Assembly (NCBI RefSeq): GCF_000732605.1
Contig: NZ_JPME01000015.1
Span: forward strand, 62,001-126,000
Origin: Lacrimispora celerecrescens
Lineage (GTDB): Bacteria > Bacillota > Clostridia > Lachnospirales > Lachnospiraceae
Direction of reading: 5' to 3'
DNA: 64,000 bases
Shown here one piece after another: positions 9,199 to 18,164 of this stretch. The position numbers and the translations under genes were made by a program. The notes beneath the pieces were generated by a model. It had not been told where the DNA came from, did no database searches, and saw only the letters and a program-made list of their open reading frames with translations. Position 1 is the stretch's first letter; each line of letters begins with the position of its first letter.

Positions 9199-10508
9199 AT
9201 GGATACAAAGGATTTACGTTATACAACTTATGTTCAGATTTTAAAAGAAGAGTTAGTACCGGCAATGGGGTGTACGGAACCAATTGCCTTAGGATATGGC
9301 GCGGCAAAAGCGAGAGAAGTGCTTGGCAGTTTGCCGGATAAAGTAGAAGTAAATGTAAGCTATAATATTATTAAAAATGTAAAAAGCGTTGTTGTACCCA
9401 ATACGGATGGCTTAAAGGGAATTGAGGCAGCAGTAGCAGCAGGAATCGTTGCTGGTGACGCAACGAAGCTTCTGGAGGTTATTTCAGTCGTTAGTAATGA
9501 TAAAAAGTCAGAGATAAGAGACTTTATGAATCATGTGCCGATTACGGTGAAAGCGATAGATGGAGAACTGACGTTTGATATCGTGCTCATTTTATTTAAA
9601 GAGAATGAGTATGTAAAACTGAGAATTGCTCAATATCATACAAACATCATTTTGATTGAGAAAAATGGAGAAACATTATTTAATTTGGAAGCCGGCAGGG
9701 AACAGGGGAGTGAAAATAGTATTGAAAACACTCAGGAGGTTGGCTTAACAGATAAGAGCCTGCTAAACTTAAAAGATATAATCGAATTTGCAGATACATT
9801 GCTGGTCAAAGATGTGAAAGACATTTTAGATCCTCAAATTAATTACAACATGGCGATTGCTTTAGAGGGATTAAAGAATGATTATGGCGCAAACATTGGA
9901 AGCACATGGCTGGCTTCTTACGGAAATGATGTCCGTAATCGTGCAATTGCCAAGGCAGCGGCCGGCAGTGATGCAAGAATGAGTGGATGCGAACTTCCGG
10001 TAATCATTAACTCCGGCAGCGGGAACCAGGGAATTACGGTTTCAGTTCCTGTGATTGAGTATGCAAATGATCTGGATGTGACAAGGAACAAATTATATCG
10101 TGCCCTTGCCCTTGCAAATCTGATCTCCATCCATGAAAAGACCGGAATTGGCCGGTTGTCAGCGTATTGCGGCGCTGTCAGTGCCGGGTGTGCCGCCGCA
10201 TGTGGTATTGCCTATTTATTAGGCGGTGGATTTGAAGAGATCGCACATACTCTTGTAAATTCTGTTGTCATTACATCTGGCATGATCTGTGACGGAGCCA
10301 AGCCTTCCTGTGCAGGGAAAATAGCTACCAGTATTATGGCAGGCTTTTAGGCCATGACATGTTTAAAAATGGGGAGCAGCAGTTCCGTTCCGGTGAAGGA
10401 ATAATTAACCGTGATGTCGAGGAAACCATACGTAATGTCGGACGGCTTGGTAAGGACGGAATGCGTGAGACGGACCGGGAAATTGTTAAGATAATGATTG
10501 GCGAGTAA
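9199..10508 (+). pseudogene. L-cysteine desulfidase (CyuA/UPF0597 family), frameshifted near the C-terminus
   Basis: The family degrades L-cysteine to pyruvate, ammonia and sulfide using a [4Fe-4S] cluster. The conserved segments are present: MGCTEPIALGYG near the start, CGAVSAGCAAACG and SGMICDGAKPSCAGK later, giving the expected cysteines. The start at 9199 follows GGGGAGG at 6 bp. The zero frame stops at TAG 10348-10350, but the -1 frame continues at once with a typical family tail (FRSGEGI then VEETIRNVGRLGKDGM then ETDREIV) to TAA at 10506. One missing T in the TTTT run at 10345-10348 would restore a 436-residue protein, the normal family length. The truncated 383-residue product keeps all the Cys motifs named above but lacks the last 53 residues. 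Activity is uncertain. Confidence 0.85.
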
Positions 10509-10531
10509 TGGTAAGGGATACAAATATTTAT

Positions 10532-10589
10532 CTGTAATATATACAGTCATTGCCACATGTAATATATATAAGACCGGGTTTTTGTGGCA
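10532..10589. other. Inverted repeats upstream of the D-cysteine desulfhydrase gene
   Basis: Two dyads are visible. CTGTA and TACAG flank ATATA at 10532-10546, and TGCCACA (10551-10557) is matched by TGTGGCA (10583-10589). They could be an operator or an RNA hairpin; no clear -35/-10 or -24/-12 promoter is seen here. Confidence 0.35.
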
Positions 10590-10630
10590 TTGGCGTGAAA
10601 ATAATAGCATCGATATCAGGAGGTATTATT

Positions 10631-11659
10631 ATGGTTTTAGGTCAAGAAAAAGTCTCATTATTGAATTTGCCCACTCCGTTGGAGTTTCTTAAAAATATAT
10701 CAGAAGAGTTAGGGATCCAGTTATATTTAAAACGTGATGATATGACGGGTCTGGGTATGGGAGGCAATAAGCTTCGGAAGCTGGAGTATATTTTAAAAGA
10801 AGCGCAAGATAAAGGCGCGACCATGCTTATTACTGAGGGCGGCGTACAAACAAATCATGGTCGGTTGACAGCTGCTGTGGCTGCTAAGTACAATATGAGG
10901 TGTGCGATTGTTGCAATCGGGGATTACCCGGGAGAATTGTCGGCAAACTTACTGTTAGACAGATTAATGGGCGCAGAAGTGATCATAAAAAAGGATGACG
11001 GCCGTCCGTCTCTTGAACAGTATAAAGAGTTGGTTAAGGACACAATCAAAAAATATGAGGCACAGGGAGAAACCGTTTATTACATACCCCTTGGCGGTTC
11101 TGATGATATCGGTATCCTGGGTTACTATGAATGTGCGGTCGAGCTTACAAAACAGGCAGCCGCCATGGGAATCAGTGATGCACGGGTTATTTCTGCAGCA
11201 GGCAGCTTAGGGACCTATATGGGACTGTATTGCGGATTTCATAATGAAGATTCCGGCCTGGCATTAACCGGTGTAGCGATTTCCCCCTTTGATGATTTCA
11301 AAGAGCAAAGCATTGTGGAACTGTTTGACAGCACAAAAGAAAAGTATGGAATGAAAATAAGTGCCGGACTAAAAGATTTTGATATTGAAAAGGAGTATGT
11401 CCGGGGCGGATACAATCTCCCTTCAAAGGAGGTAAGGGATGCGGTTCGTCTGATGGCAGGAAAAGAAGCCATCCTGCTAGATCCCTGTTACACAGGAAAA
11501 TGTTTTGCCGCAATTATTGATATGGTTAAGGACGGGAAAATCAAAAAAGGTGAGAAGATAATCATGATCCATACAGGAGGAGCTCCTGGATTATACACAA
11601 AGCATCATAGAGTGGAGTTTGAAAAGGAATTAATTGATGGGGTTACAATTCTTGAATAA
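10631..11659 (+). CDS. dcyD: D-cysteine desulfhydrase / ACC-deaminase-family PLP enzyme
   Basis: The 343-residue fold-type II PLP enzyme belongs to the ACC deaminase/D-cysteine desulfhydrase family. It has KRDDMTGLGMGGNKLRKLE with the PLP-lysine, TEGGVQTNHGR, a glycine-rich phosphate loop (AAGSLGTYMG) and a C-terminal HTGGAPGLY. The reaction expected is D-cysteine to pyruvate, sulfide and ammonia. The start at 10631 has AGGAGG at about 8 bp; longer in-frame starts lack a site. Location directly after the L-cysteine desulfidase and before rpoN makes a cysteine substrate much more likely than aminocyclopropane carboxylate. Some relatives act on other D-amino acids or diaminopropionate, so the exact substrate is moderately certain. 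Confidence 0.85.
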   Translation: MVLGQEKVSLLNLPTPLEFLKNISEELGIQLYLKRDDMTGLGMGGNKLRKLEYILKEAQDKGATMLITEGGVQTNHGRLTAAVAAKYNMRCAIVAIGDYPGELSANLLLDRLMGAEVIIKKDDGRPSLEQYKELVKDTIKKYEAQGETVYYIPLGGSDDIGILGYYECAVELTKQAAAMGISDARVISAAGSLGTYMGLYCGFHNEDSGLALTGVAISPFDDFKEQSIVELFDSTKEKYGMKISAGLKDFDIEKEYVRGGYNLPSKEVRDAVRLMAGKEAILLDPCYTGKCFAAIIDMVKDGKIKKGEKIIMIHTGGAPGLYTKHHRVEFEKELIDGVTILE

Positions 11660-11681
11660 ATTGTGTAACGTTCTCCGTGAT

Positions 11682-11716
11682 AAAAAAGAGTGAGGTGATA
11701 ACTTCGCTCTTTTTGC
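11682..11716 (+). terminator. Terminator after dcyD
   Basis: AAAAAGAGTGAGG pairs, with G-T wobbles, with CTTCGCTCTTTTT around a short loop, and ends in a T-run. It overlaps the start of the rpoN promoter region. Confidence 0.7.
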
Positions 11717-11742
11717 AAAGTCTGTAGGTATTATGGTATAAT
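11713..11742 (+). promoter_or_regulatory. Sigma-A promoter of rpoN
   Basis: TTGCAA at 11713-11718 and TATAAT at 11737-11742 are separated by 18 bp, 35 bp upstream of the rpoN start codon. The spacing is slightly long but both boxes are good. Confidence 0.75.
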
Positions 11743-11776
11743 ATTTATAATACAATGGTTGCAAAGGGAGGTTGCC

Positions 11777-13147
11777 ATGAAACATAAATTAACGGTGGAG
11801 CAGCGTCAGCTAATGTCTCAAAGCCAGATCTCTTCTCTGGAATTGCTTGCATTATGCAATAGTGAGCTGAGTCGGTATATGGAAAATGAATATATGGAAA
11901 ATCCTCTGCTGGAGCAAACCAATTCTGGAAATGAATCTTATACTCAGGAAGATTATCAAGCGTGGTATCAATTAAATTACAGCAAGCCTTTAAAAAATAC
12001 AGCAGGGTATTTCGAAGAAGGCAATGAGGGGAGCACTCAGGAGTTTGATACTTCAAACGCGAATAATATTTATACCTATGTTTATGAGCAGCTGGAGTTA
12101 GAACGCTATTCGGATATACAATTACGTGTAATTGATTTTTTGATTCAGAGCCTGGATCGTAATGGGTTTATCGATTTGGAGGTTCCTGAGATTGCTCAGT
12201 TGACCGGTGTGAATGAGCAGGTAATCGAAAGCTGCTTATTCGATTTAAAAAAGTTGGAACCAAATGGTATTTTCGCAAAGAATCTGGTAGAATGCTTGTT
12301 AATTCAGACTGAAATACTAGGACTTGATGATGAAAACCTAAAAAATATTATCTCATATCATTTAACGGACATATCTCAGGGGAAAATAAGCTCAATCACC
12401 CGAGCACTCGATATCTCATCTGCACAGGCCAGAAGATATGTTGCTCTGATTAGTACCTTAAATCCAAGGCCGCTGCAGGGGTTTGGAGAGAATGAAAAGC
12501 AATATATTATTCCGGATGTTATCGTTTCTATGGGGCCGGAGGGGAAATGGAATATAGAAATCAATGATCATTGGTGCGGAGACTATCAGTTAAACGATTA
12601 TTATCTCCAGATGATGGCAGAAGTAAAAGAGCAGGAACTTTTTGAATACTTTAAGAATAAGTTGGAGCGGGCGAAATTTCTCATTCATGCGGTTGAACAG
12701 AGGCGCAGGACGATTATTCAAATAACAAATGCAGTATTGGAAGAGCAGGATGAATTTTTCCGATATTCCGGGAAACTTAAACCTTGTACCATGACACAAA
12801 TGTCAGAAAAGCTGTCGGTTAGTACCTCGACCATAAGCCGTGCCGTGAAAGACAAATATCTTCAGTATCCCGCAGGTTGTATTCTGATGAAAAACTTATT
12901 TTCTGCGTCAGTTCCCGCAGGTGACGGCAGCCTGATTAATTCGGATGGCGTCAAAGAATTAATACGTGAACTCATAAATGAAGAAAAGAAAGAAAAGCCG
13001 TACAGTGATTCGAAGCTTGCAGAATTACTGAGTGAAAAGGGGTGTCGTCTTTCTCGAAGAGTTATTGCCAAATATCGGGAAGAGATGGGGATCTCTGGCA
13101 GTTTTGAGCGGAAAATGAAAAACGATATGAATAAAGGAGTCAACTAA
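11777..13147 (+). CDS. rpoN: RNA polymerase sigma-54 factor
   Basis: The 456-residue product has the three sigma-54 regions: region I (LTVEQRQLMSQSQISSLELL, which contacts activators), an acidic spacer, the core-binding region (about 100-280), a helix-turn-helix (MTQMSEKLSVSTSTISRAVK) and the C-terminal RpoN box, here LSRRVIAKYREEMGI, which reads the -24 element. The start ATG 11777 follows GGGAGG by 5 bp. It directs polymerase to promoters such as the one at 6215. Clustering of sigma-54, an activator and the cysteine genes suggests a dedicated regulon. The gene ends inside a strong terminator. Confidence 0.97.
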   Translation: MKHKLTVEQRQLMSQSQISSLELLALCNSELSRYMENEYMENPLLEQTNSGNESYTQEDYQAWYQLNYSKPLKNTAGYFEEGNEGSTQEFDTSNANNIYTYVYEQLELERYSDIQLRVIDFLIQSLDRNGFIDLEVPEIAQLTGVNEQVIESCLFDLKKLEPNGIFAKNLVECLLIQTEILGLDDENLKNIISYHLTDISQGKISSITRALDISSAQARRYVALISTLNPRPLQGFGENEKQYIIPDVIVSMGPEGKWNIEINDHWCGDYQLNDYYLQMMAEVKEQELFEYFKNKLERAKFLIHAVEQRRRTIIQITNAVLEEQDEFFRYSGKLKPCTMTQMSEKLSVSTSTISRAVKDKYLQYPAGCILMKNLFSASVPAGDGSLINSDGVKELIRELINEEKKEKPYSDSKLAELLSEKGCRLSRRVIAKYREEMGISGSFERKMKNDMNKGVN

Positions 13148-13172
13148 AACTTTGATTTTAGTTGACTCCTTT
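13133..13172 (+). terminator. Strong terminator overlapping the rpoN stop codon
   Basis: A perfect 17-bp stem (13133-13149 with 13156-13172) with a 6-nt loop starts within the last codons of rpoN and includes its TAA stop; both arms end in A/T runs, so it may work in both directions. Confidence 0.88.
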
Positions 13173-13217
13173 ATTGGCCGCAAGGATTATTCAATCATAA
13201 AATTTTCAGAACTGAAG

Positions 13218-13325
13218 TTGGCATAATACCTGCCTGTCTGGGCAGTAAACTTAAGCACACGCCTGATCCGTCAGGATGATACCGGAATCTGGACTGTGAT
13301 TGGGTATGATCCTGCACCGGTATAA
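13218..13325 (+). other. Possible gene remnant preceded by a sigma-54-like motif
   Basis: TTGGCATAATACCTGCC at 13218-13234 has GG and GC dinucleotides exactly ten bases apart, like a -24/-12 promoter with a weaker -12 box. About 13228-13325 one frame reads as a natural-looking C-terminal tail (LIRQDDTGIWTVIGYDPAPV then stop) but has no start codon or ribosome site. It looks like a decayed gene end. Both readings are weak. Confidence 0.3.
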
Positions 13326-13389
13326 TCTTTAGTATAATTAAAAATCAAAGGAATACATTTGAAGTATTCAGAGAAAATAGAGAAAAAGA

Positions 13390-13417
13390 TTGCAAAAATT
13401 CTACAAAATTGTATAAT
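13390..13417 (+). promoter_or_regulatory. Promoter and leader of deoB
   Basis: TTGCAA (13390-13395) and TATAAT (13412-13417) are 16 bp apart. They leave an untranslated leader of about 135 nt containing a small dyad, CTGTCCAGGACAG, but no recognised riboswitch. Confidence 0.6.
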
Positions 13418-13558
13418 GAAGGTGAAAAGATATACTTGATCCTAATTTAAATATTATGAGTCTTTTCCAAGGAAGAAGTCTCTGTCCAGGACAGTCAGAC
13501 AAACTTCCATCATATAATTCGATTGCTTTTATATGCGATCAAAGCGCAGGGAGGTAAT

Positions 13559-14746
13559 ATGAAACGATTTAAACGTATATTTGTAGTTGTAATTGATTCT
13601 TTAGGAATAGGTGCTATGAACAATGCCGCCGAGTACGGCGACGTGGGCAGCGATACCCTTGGACATATTGATACCACAGTGGATCATCTGAATCTGCCGA
13701 ATTTAGAAACTCTTGGTTTAGGAAACTTACGTTCCTTAAAGCATGTAAAACCGGTATCTGAGCCTAAGGCGTATTATGGAAAACTGAATGAAGCCAGCGT
13801 GGGAAAAGATACTATGACAGGCCATTGGGAAATGATGGGGCTTTACATTACAAAGCCGTTTCAGACGTTTACGGAAACAGGTTTTCCTAAGGAACTGCTG
13901 GATGAACTGGAGAAACGCACCGGACACAAGATCGTCGGAAATAAATCCGCCAGTGGAACGGAAATCATGGATGAACTGGGAGAGCATCAGATTGCTACCG
14001 GGGACATGATCGTTTACACTTCTGCGGATTCCGTATTACAAATCTGTGCCAATGAGGAAACCTTTGGCTTACAGGAGCTTTACCGCTGCTGTGAAATAGC
14101 AAGGGAACTCACCTTAAGGGATGAATGGAAGGTGGGCCGGGTCATTGCAAGACCTTATGTTGGCATGAAGAAAGGCGAGTTTAAAAGAACTCCAAACCGT
14201 CATGATTATGCCTTAAAGCCATTTGGGACCACTGCTCTTAATATATTAAAGGATGCAGGTCTGGATGTGATCAGCGTAGGCAAGATCTTTGATATTTTCG
14301 ACGGCGAAGGTCTTACAGAAGGCAATAAATCCCAAAGCAGCGTTCATGGCATGGAACAGACCATAGAGATTGCAAAGAAGGATTTTAACGGGCTGTGCTT
14401 TGTAAACCTGGTAGATTTTGACGCCCTGTGGGGACATCGCCGGGATCCAATTGGATACGGTGCAGAATTAGAGCGATTTGATGAAAAGCTGGGAGAACTT
14501 TTACCGCTTTTAAAAGAGGACGATCTGCTTCTGATTACGGCAGACCATGGCAATGATCCCACCTTTAAGGGAAGCGACCATACAAAAGAAAAGGTGCCTT
14601 TCCTGGCCTATTCGACTTCTTATGCCAACTGCGAAGAATTAAAGGAACAGAATACATTTGCAGTGATCGGGGCAACGGTGTTGGATAATTTCGGTTTGCA
14701 AAAAGCTCAGGATATGATTGGAGAGTCAATAGAGGAATTGCTTTAA
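13559..14746 (+). CDS. deoB: Phosphopentomutase
   Basis: DeoB moves phosphate between C1 and C5 of ribose or deoxyribose, linking nucleoside breakdown to the pentose pathway. The 395-residue product has the alkaline-phosphatase-fold metal motifs: [11 protein letters not shown] at the N-terminus, [13 protein letters not shown] with the phosphothreonine position, and C-terminal DHGNDP and [12 protein letters not shown]. The start at 13559 follows AGGGAGG by about 5 bp. It is a single-gene unit with its own promoter and terminator. Length and motifs match the family without defects. Confidence 0.97.
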   Translation: MKRFKRIFVVVIDSLGIGAMNNAAEYGDVGSDTLGHIDTTVDHLNLPNLETLGLGNLRSLKHVKPVSEPKAYYGKLNEASVGKDTMTGHWEMMGLYITKPFQTFTETGFPKELLDELEKRTGHKIVGNKSASGTEIMDELGEHQIATGDMIVYTSADSVLQICANEETFGLQELYRCCEIARELTLRDEWKVGRVIARPYVGMKKGEFKRTPNRHDYALKPFGTTALNILKDAGLDVISVGKIFDIFDGEGLTEGNKSQSSVHGMEQTIEIAKKDFNGLCFVNLVDFDALWGHRRDPIGYGAELERFDEKLGELLPLLKEDDLLLITADHGNDPTFKGSDHTKEKVPFLAYSTSYANCEELKEQNTFAVIGATVLDNFGLQKAQDMIGESIEELL

Positions 14747-14752
14747 GATTCT

Positions 14753-14818
14753 AAAAGCACCGCTTTGTCTATGATGAATTCAAAAATTATCATAGACAAA
14801 GTCAGGTGCTTTTTTTTG
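14753..14818 (+). terminator. Terminator after deoB
   Basis: AAAAGCACC then GCTTTGTCTATGAT pairs with ATCATAGACAAAG then GGTGCTTTTTTTT, a long, slightly interrupted stem around a 13-nt loop, ending in eight T residues. It faces the end of the minus-strand regulator. Confidence 0.88.
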
Positions 14819-14852
14819 TGCTTTCCTTGGAACGTATCCTTGCTTCGATTTC

Positions 14853-16400
14853 TTATACAAAATAATCTCCGTAATTCTCTTTTAAATATGCTTCCATTTC
14901 AGATTCGCTTTTTCCTCCGATTTCCGATACAAAGCTGGTGGTTAAGAACCGGTGTTTCCGGGTAGAAAAGCCATTAGCCAGAAGGGTTTTCATATCATTG
15001 CTGTCTACAAAGAAATTCATACGGAGGACAGGAAGGTTATGGGCATGAAGGATATTAAAAATCCGGGATGAAAAGCAAAGGATATAGTCATAATCTAAGT
15101 CTTTCAGCCTGTGGATTTCGTTAATGTTTAAGGTCCCCATCCACTGCAGCTCTACATATTCCTTGATCTGTTCCAGAAAAAAGCTGACACGCTCAAAGTT
15201 AATGCTGGTCATCACAACGATTTTCTTATACTGGCGGTTTATGGTACGGTTGCGGAGAATGTGTTTTTGCACCAGCAGGGTCAGCGTGGAAAGGTGCTCA
15301 TCCATGAAAGAAAAATTATAGGAAGCTTTAAAATACACCTCATACTTTCCGACGGTTTCATACAGGTCTGAAAACTGTTCTTTCGTATTTTCTACGGTCT
15401 TGTCCACAAACGTACAATGAAAGTGATCCAGGGTGATTTCTCGGTATAAATAGTTGTAAAGCTCATTGATGAATTCTTCCTGGATGGTAAACGGGTTTTT
15501 TAGATGACTCACCACCTGCTCGGTAAATTGCTCGGTGGTATACCACAGGCGCTTGTCAAAAGGAAAATCCAGGCTGCGGGAAAAGTTCATCATGCTGAAG
15601 GCCACATTGTACAGCTTGTTTTTCTTGATGTCATCAACAAAGTGGATGTTTAATGGCGCCAACGGCAGGCGGTAACAAAATTTCATGGTTTCATCAATAG
15701 GCCGAATCTCCATTATACAGATAAACAGCAGAAGAAACTTTTTGGAAGGATAGTTTAATGAAAGATTGTATTCGGTTAAAAAGAAGTTCAACTGTTCCAC
15801 GGCCTGATGAGAGACAGGCTGGAGATCGGCATTGGCCAGATCATAGCATTGTTTTTCCAGGGGTGTATTGGCCCTGCGGGCCGCAATCCGGTTTTCCGGC
15901 GTAAACTCTAACAAGGGATGAAGAATGTCAATGACAAGGAACCGGAGCTGCAGTTCATCTCCTTCAATGGTAAGCCCCTTTTTCTTTAAGGTAACAAGAT
16001 AGAGACCGTGCCCGGCCAGGAGCTGTCTTAAATGGGCGGTATCCTGCTTTTTTGTGGTCAGGGAAAGCCCCCAGTTTTCATATAGAGAAGAAGCATTTAC
16101 ATAACCGCCGAAAAAAATGGTCACGATCATGATACGGATCCGCTCAATGTAAGAACTGGTGTAGTCAGCCATGGTGATCTGCTGAATAAAGTCTACAAAT
16201 TCCTTGTAAGTTAAGGGGCTTAAGCAAAAGCCCTTTTGTATTTCCACCAAGGGTTTGTGGGAGAAAAGGTTGATCCGCTCAATGGTCCGGCGTATGGATA
16301 TTTCATCCTTTTGAAACTGCAGGGCAACCTTTGAAAGGGAAATGCGCTGTCTTTTTTGTATATACCGCAGCAGGCTTAAATCATTGTAGCTTAATCCCAT
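14853..16400 (-). CDS. PRD/Mga-type transcriptional regulator
   Basis: The 515-residue protein starts with two helix-turn-helix segments (LLRYIQKRQRISLSKVALQF, then a SIRRTIERIN helix) as in Mga, MtlR and BglG-like regulators. The middle is largely alpha-helical and resembles PTS-regulation domains, and the C-terminal part (about 395-515) looks like an EIIB-like Rossmann domain (KKIVVMTSINFERVSFFLEQI). The start at 16400 is preceded by GGAGGA. It is divergent from a PTS operon, whose permease would control its activity by phosphorylation. The inferred role is local control of that operon. Exact subfamily is unsure because PRD histidines are not obvious. Confidence 0.8.
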   Translation of the reverse strand: MGLSYNDLSLLRYIQKRQRISLSKVALQFQKDEISIRRTIERINLFSHKPLVEIQKGFCLSPLTYKEFVDFIQQITMADYTSSYIERIRIMIVTIFFGGYVNASSLYENWGLSLTTKKQDTAHLRQLLAGHGLYLVTLKKKGLTIEGDELQLRFLVIDILHPLLEFTPENRIAARRANTPLEKQCYDLANADLQPVSHQAVEQLNFFLTEYNLSLNYPSKKFLLLFICIMEIRPIDETMKFCYRLPLAPLNIHFVDDIKKNKLYNVAFSMMNFSRSLDFPFDKRLWYTTEQFTEQVVSHLKNPFTIQEEFINELYNYLYREITLDHFHCTFVDKTVENTKEQFSDLYETVGKYEVYFKASYNFSFMDEHLSTLTLLVQKHILRNRTINRQYKKIVVMTSINFERVSFFLEQIKEYVELQWMGTLNINEIHRLKDLDYDYILCFSSRIFNILHAHNLPVLRMNFFVDSNDMKTLLANGFSTRKHRFLTTSFVSEIGGKSESEMEAYLKENYGDYFV

Positions 16401-16491
16401 GATACATTCCTCCAGTACTGTTATGCTTATAATGGTTTCATTATAAAGTTAAGGGCAACTAAACGCAACAATAAAATGTAAATTTTTTGCC

Positions 16492-16544
16492 TTGAAGCAA
16501 CTCATAGAATCTGCCATAATGTACACAGTTTATAAGGCGCCTTA
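16492..16544 (+). promoter_or_regulatory. Promoter and palindromic operator of the EIICB operon
   Basis: TTGAAG (16492-16497) and CATAAT (16515-16520) are 17 bp apart. Just downstream lies the perfect 12-bp palindrome TAAGGCGCCTTA (16533-16544), a good candidate operator. The 179-bp gap between the divergent genes holds no other clear element. Confidence 0.55.
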
Positions 16545-16579
16545 AACACACAATGTCATAACAAAGGAAGGGAAAAAAT

Positions 16580-18154
16580 ATGAGCAATAAAAAGTCTAAC
16601 TGGAAAGACAGCATCCAAACATTTGGGCGGTCGCTCCTTTTGCCAATCGCGCTTCTTGCACCTATTGGTATGGTTATGGGTATTTGCAGTGCGTTAGGGC
16701 AGTCTTACATGATAGAGAAATTCCCGTTTTTGGGAAACCAGGTTTTAAAGCTTGTTTTATCCAGCCTACAAACCATTACAAGTATTATATTTAACAATAT
16801 TCCATTGCTGTTTGCCATGGGCGTTGCTCAGGGAATGGCAAAGAATGAAAAAGGAATTGCTGTCTTTTCTTCAGTCGTCGGCTATTTAACACTGAACGTG
16901 GTAATGGGTATTTATCTGAAACAGACGGGAACTCTGGCTGATCCGGAAGTTGCGGCTCAGGTGGGGCAGGGTACGGTTCTTGGTATTCAGACACTGAAGA
17001 TTGAGGCACTGGGAGGCCTGATCTCAGGTTTGGTGGCTGCCAAAGTGGCGGACCGGTTTTACCGCCTGGAGCTTCCCCTTGCATTTGCCTTTTTTGGAGG
17101 GAAGAAATCCATTCCTATCATTACGTTTGCATCAATGATCCCTATCGGACTGATCATTCCGGTGTTCTGGAGTCTGCTGACCAATTTCCTTATCAGCATT
17201 TCCTTTATCTTTACAACGCCGTACATAGGAAACGCCATTTATTATGCCTTAAACCGAGCACTGATTCCGTTTGGCCTGCATCACGTTCTTTCCTCCATGG
17301 TTCGTTTTACCGAGGCCGGCGGCACCTATATGATTAACGGGACCGAATATGTGGGTATCTTAAATGCCACCAATGAAGTTCTGTTTAACTTAGGGCCCAG
17401 CAGTGAGTACTGGGGCCAGCTCATGCCTACCCTTACCAGTTATCTGGGAGGCGCACAGATGTTAACTACTTTATTCCGTGTACCGGCTGTAGGACTGGCA
17501 ATGTACCGAACCTCATACTTAAAGAACAGAAAGATCGCAAAAGGCGTAATCCTTACCTGCTGCCTGACTGCGTTTTTAGGCAACATCACAGAGCCGTTGG
17601 AATTCTCATTCCTGTTTATTTCACCGTCTTTGTTTATTCTTTACTGCATCATGAGCGGTATTGGTGCGATTCCTTACCAGATGCTTCATATCTCCATTGG
17701 CTATATCCGCGGTACGATTTTTGACTTTGGTATCTTCGGACTTTTGTATGAAAATACACATTGGTTAAACCTTATCCTTCTGGGAATCGGAAACTTCATC
17801 GTGTTCTACTTTGTATTCAAATGGTTTATTGTGAAATTCAATTTAGAGACACCAGGAAGGGAAGGGTTTGAAATCGAAGAATCTGCAAGCATTCTTCTGA
17901 AAGAAAAGAACTGGCCGGCAATTGCGGAAGTTGTAATTAAGGGATTGGGAGGCAAGGACAATATCCTGAGTGTGGAAAACTGTATTTCCCGCCTGCGGGT
18001 GGACTTAAAGGATCCAACCAAGGTGGATCAGATGAAAATCAAGGATTCTGGCTGTGCGGGTATCTTCTTCCCGTCAACGGATCACATTCACGTTGTATTT
18101 GGACCTCATGTGGAATTTGTCCGTCATGCGGTAGACGATGCTATGAAGAAATAA
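16580..18154 (+). CDS. PTS permease EIICB, glucose/alpha-glucoside type
   Basis: The 524-residue protein fuses a glucose-superfamily EIIC (about ten membrane segments, residues about 15-425) to a C-terminal EIIB. The EIIB carries the phosphorylation motif VENCISRLRVDL with Cys468. In EIIC the NITEPLEFSFLF signature is the conserved substrate-binding loop. It imports and phosphorylates a sugar or glycoside; the phosphoryl donor EIIA is not encoded here and must come from elsewhere (Crr-like). The following GH4 and NagA-like genes suggest an alpha-linked, possibly N-acetylated glycoside. AAGGAAGGG precedes the ATG at 16580. Confidence 0.92.
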   Translation: MSNKKSNWKDSIQTFGRSLLLPIALLAPIGMVMGICSALGQSYMIEKFPFLGNQVLKLVLSSLQTITSIIFNNIPLLFAMGVAQGMAKNEKGIAVFSSVVGYLTLNVVMGIYLKQTGTLADPEVAAQVGQGTVLGIQTLKIEALGGLISGLVAAKVADRFYRLELPLAFAFFGGKKSIPIITFASMIPIGLIIPVFWSLLTNFLISISFIFTTPYIGNAIYYALNRALIPFGLHHVLSSMVRFTEAGGTYMINGTEYVGILNATNEVLFNLGPSSEYWGQLMPTLTSYLGGAQMLTTLFRVPAVGLAMYRTSYLKNRKIAKGVILTCCLTAFLGNITEPLEFSFLFISPSLFILYCIMSGIGAIPYQMLHISIGYIRGTIFDFGIFGLLYENTHWLNLILLGIGNFIVFYFVFKWFIVKFNLETPGREGFEIEESASILLKEKNWPAIAEVVIKGLGGKDNILSVENCISRLRVDLKDPTKVDQMKIKDSGCAGIFFPSTDHIHVVFGPHVEFVRHAVDDAMKK

Positions 18155-18164
18155 GAGGTGTACG

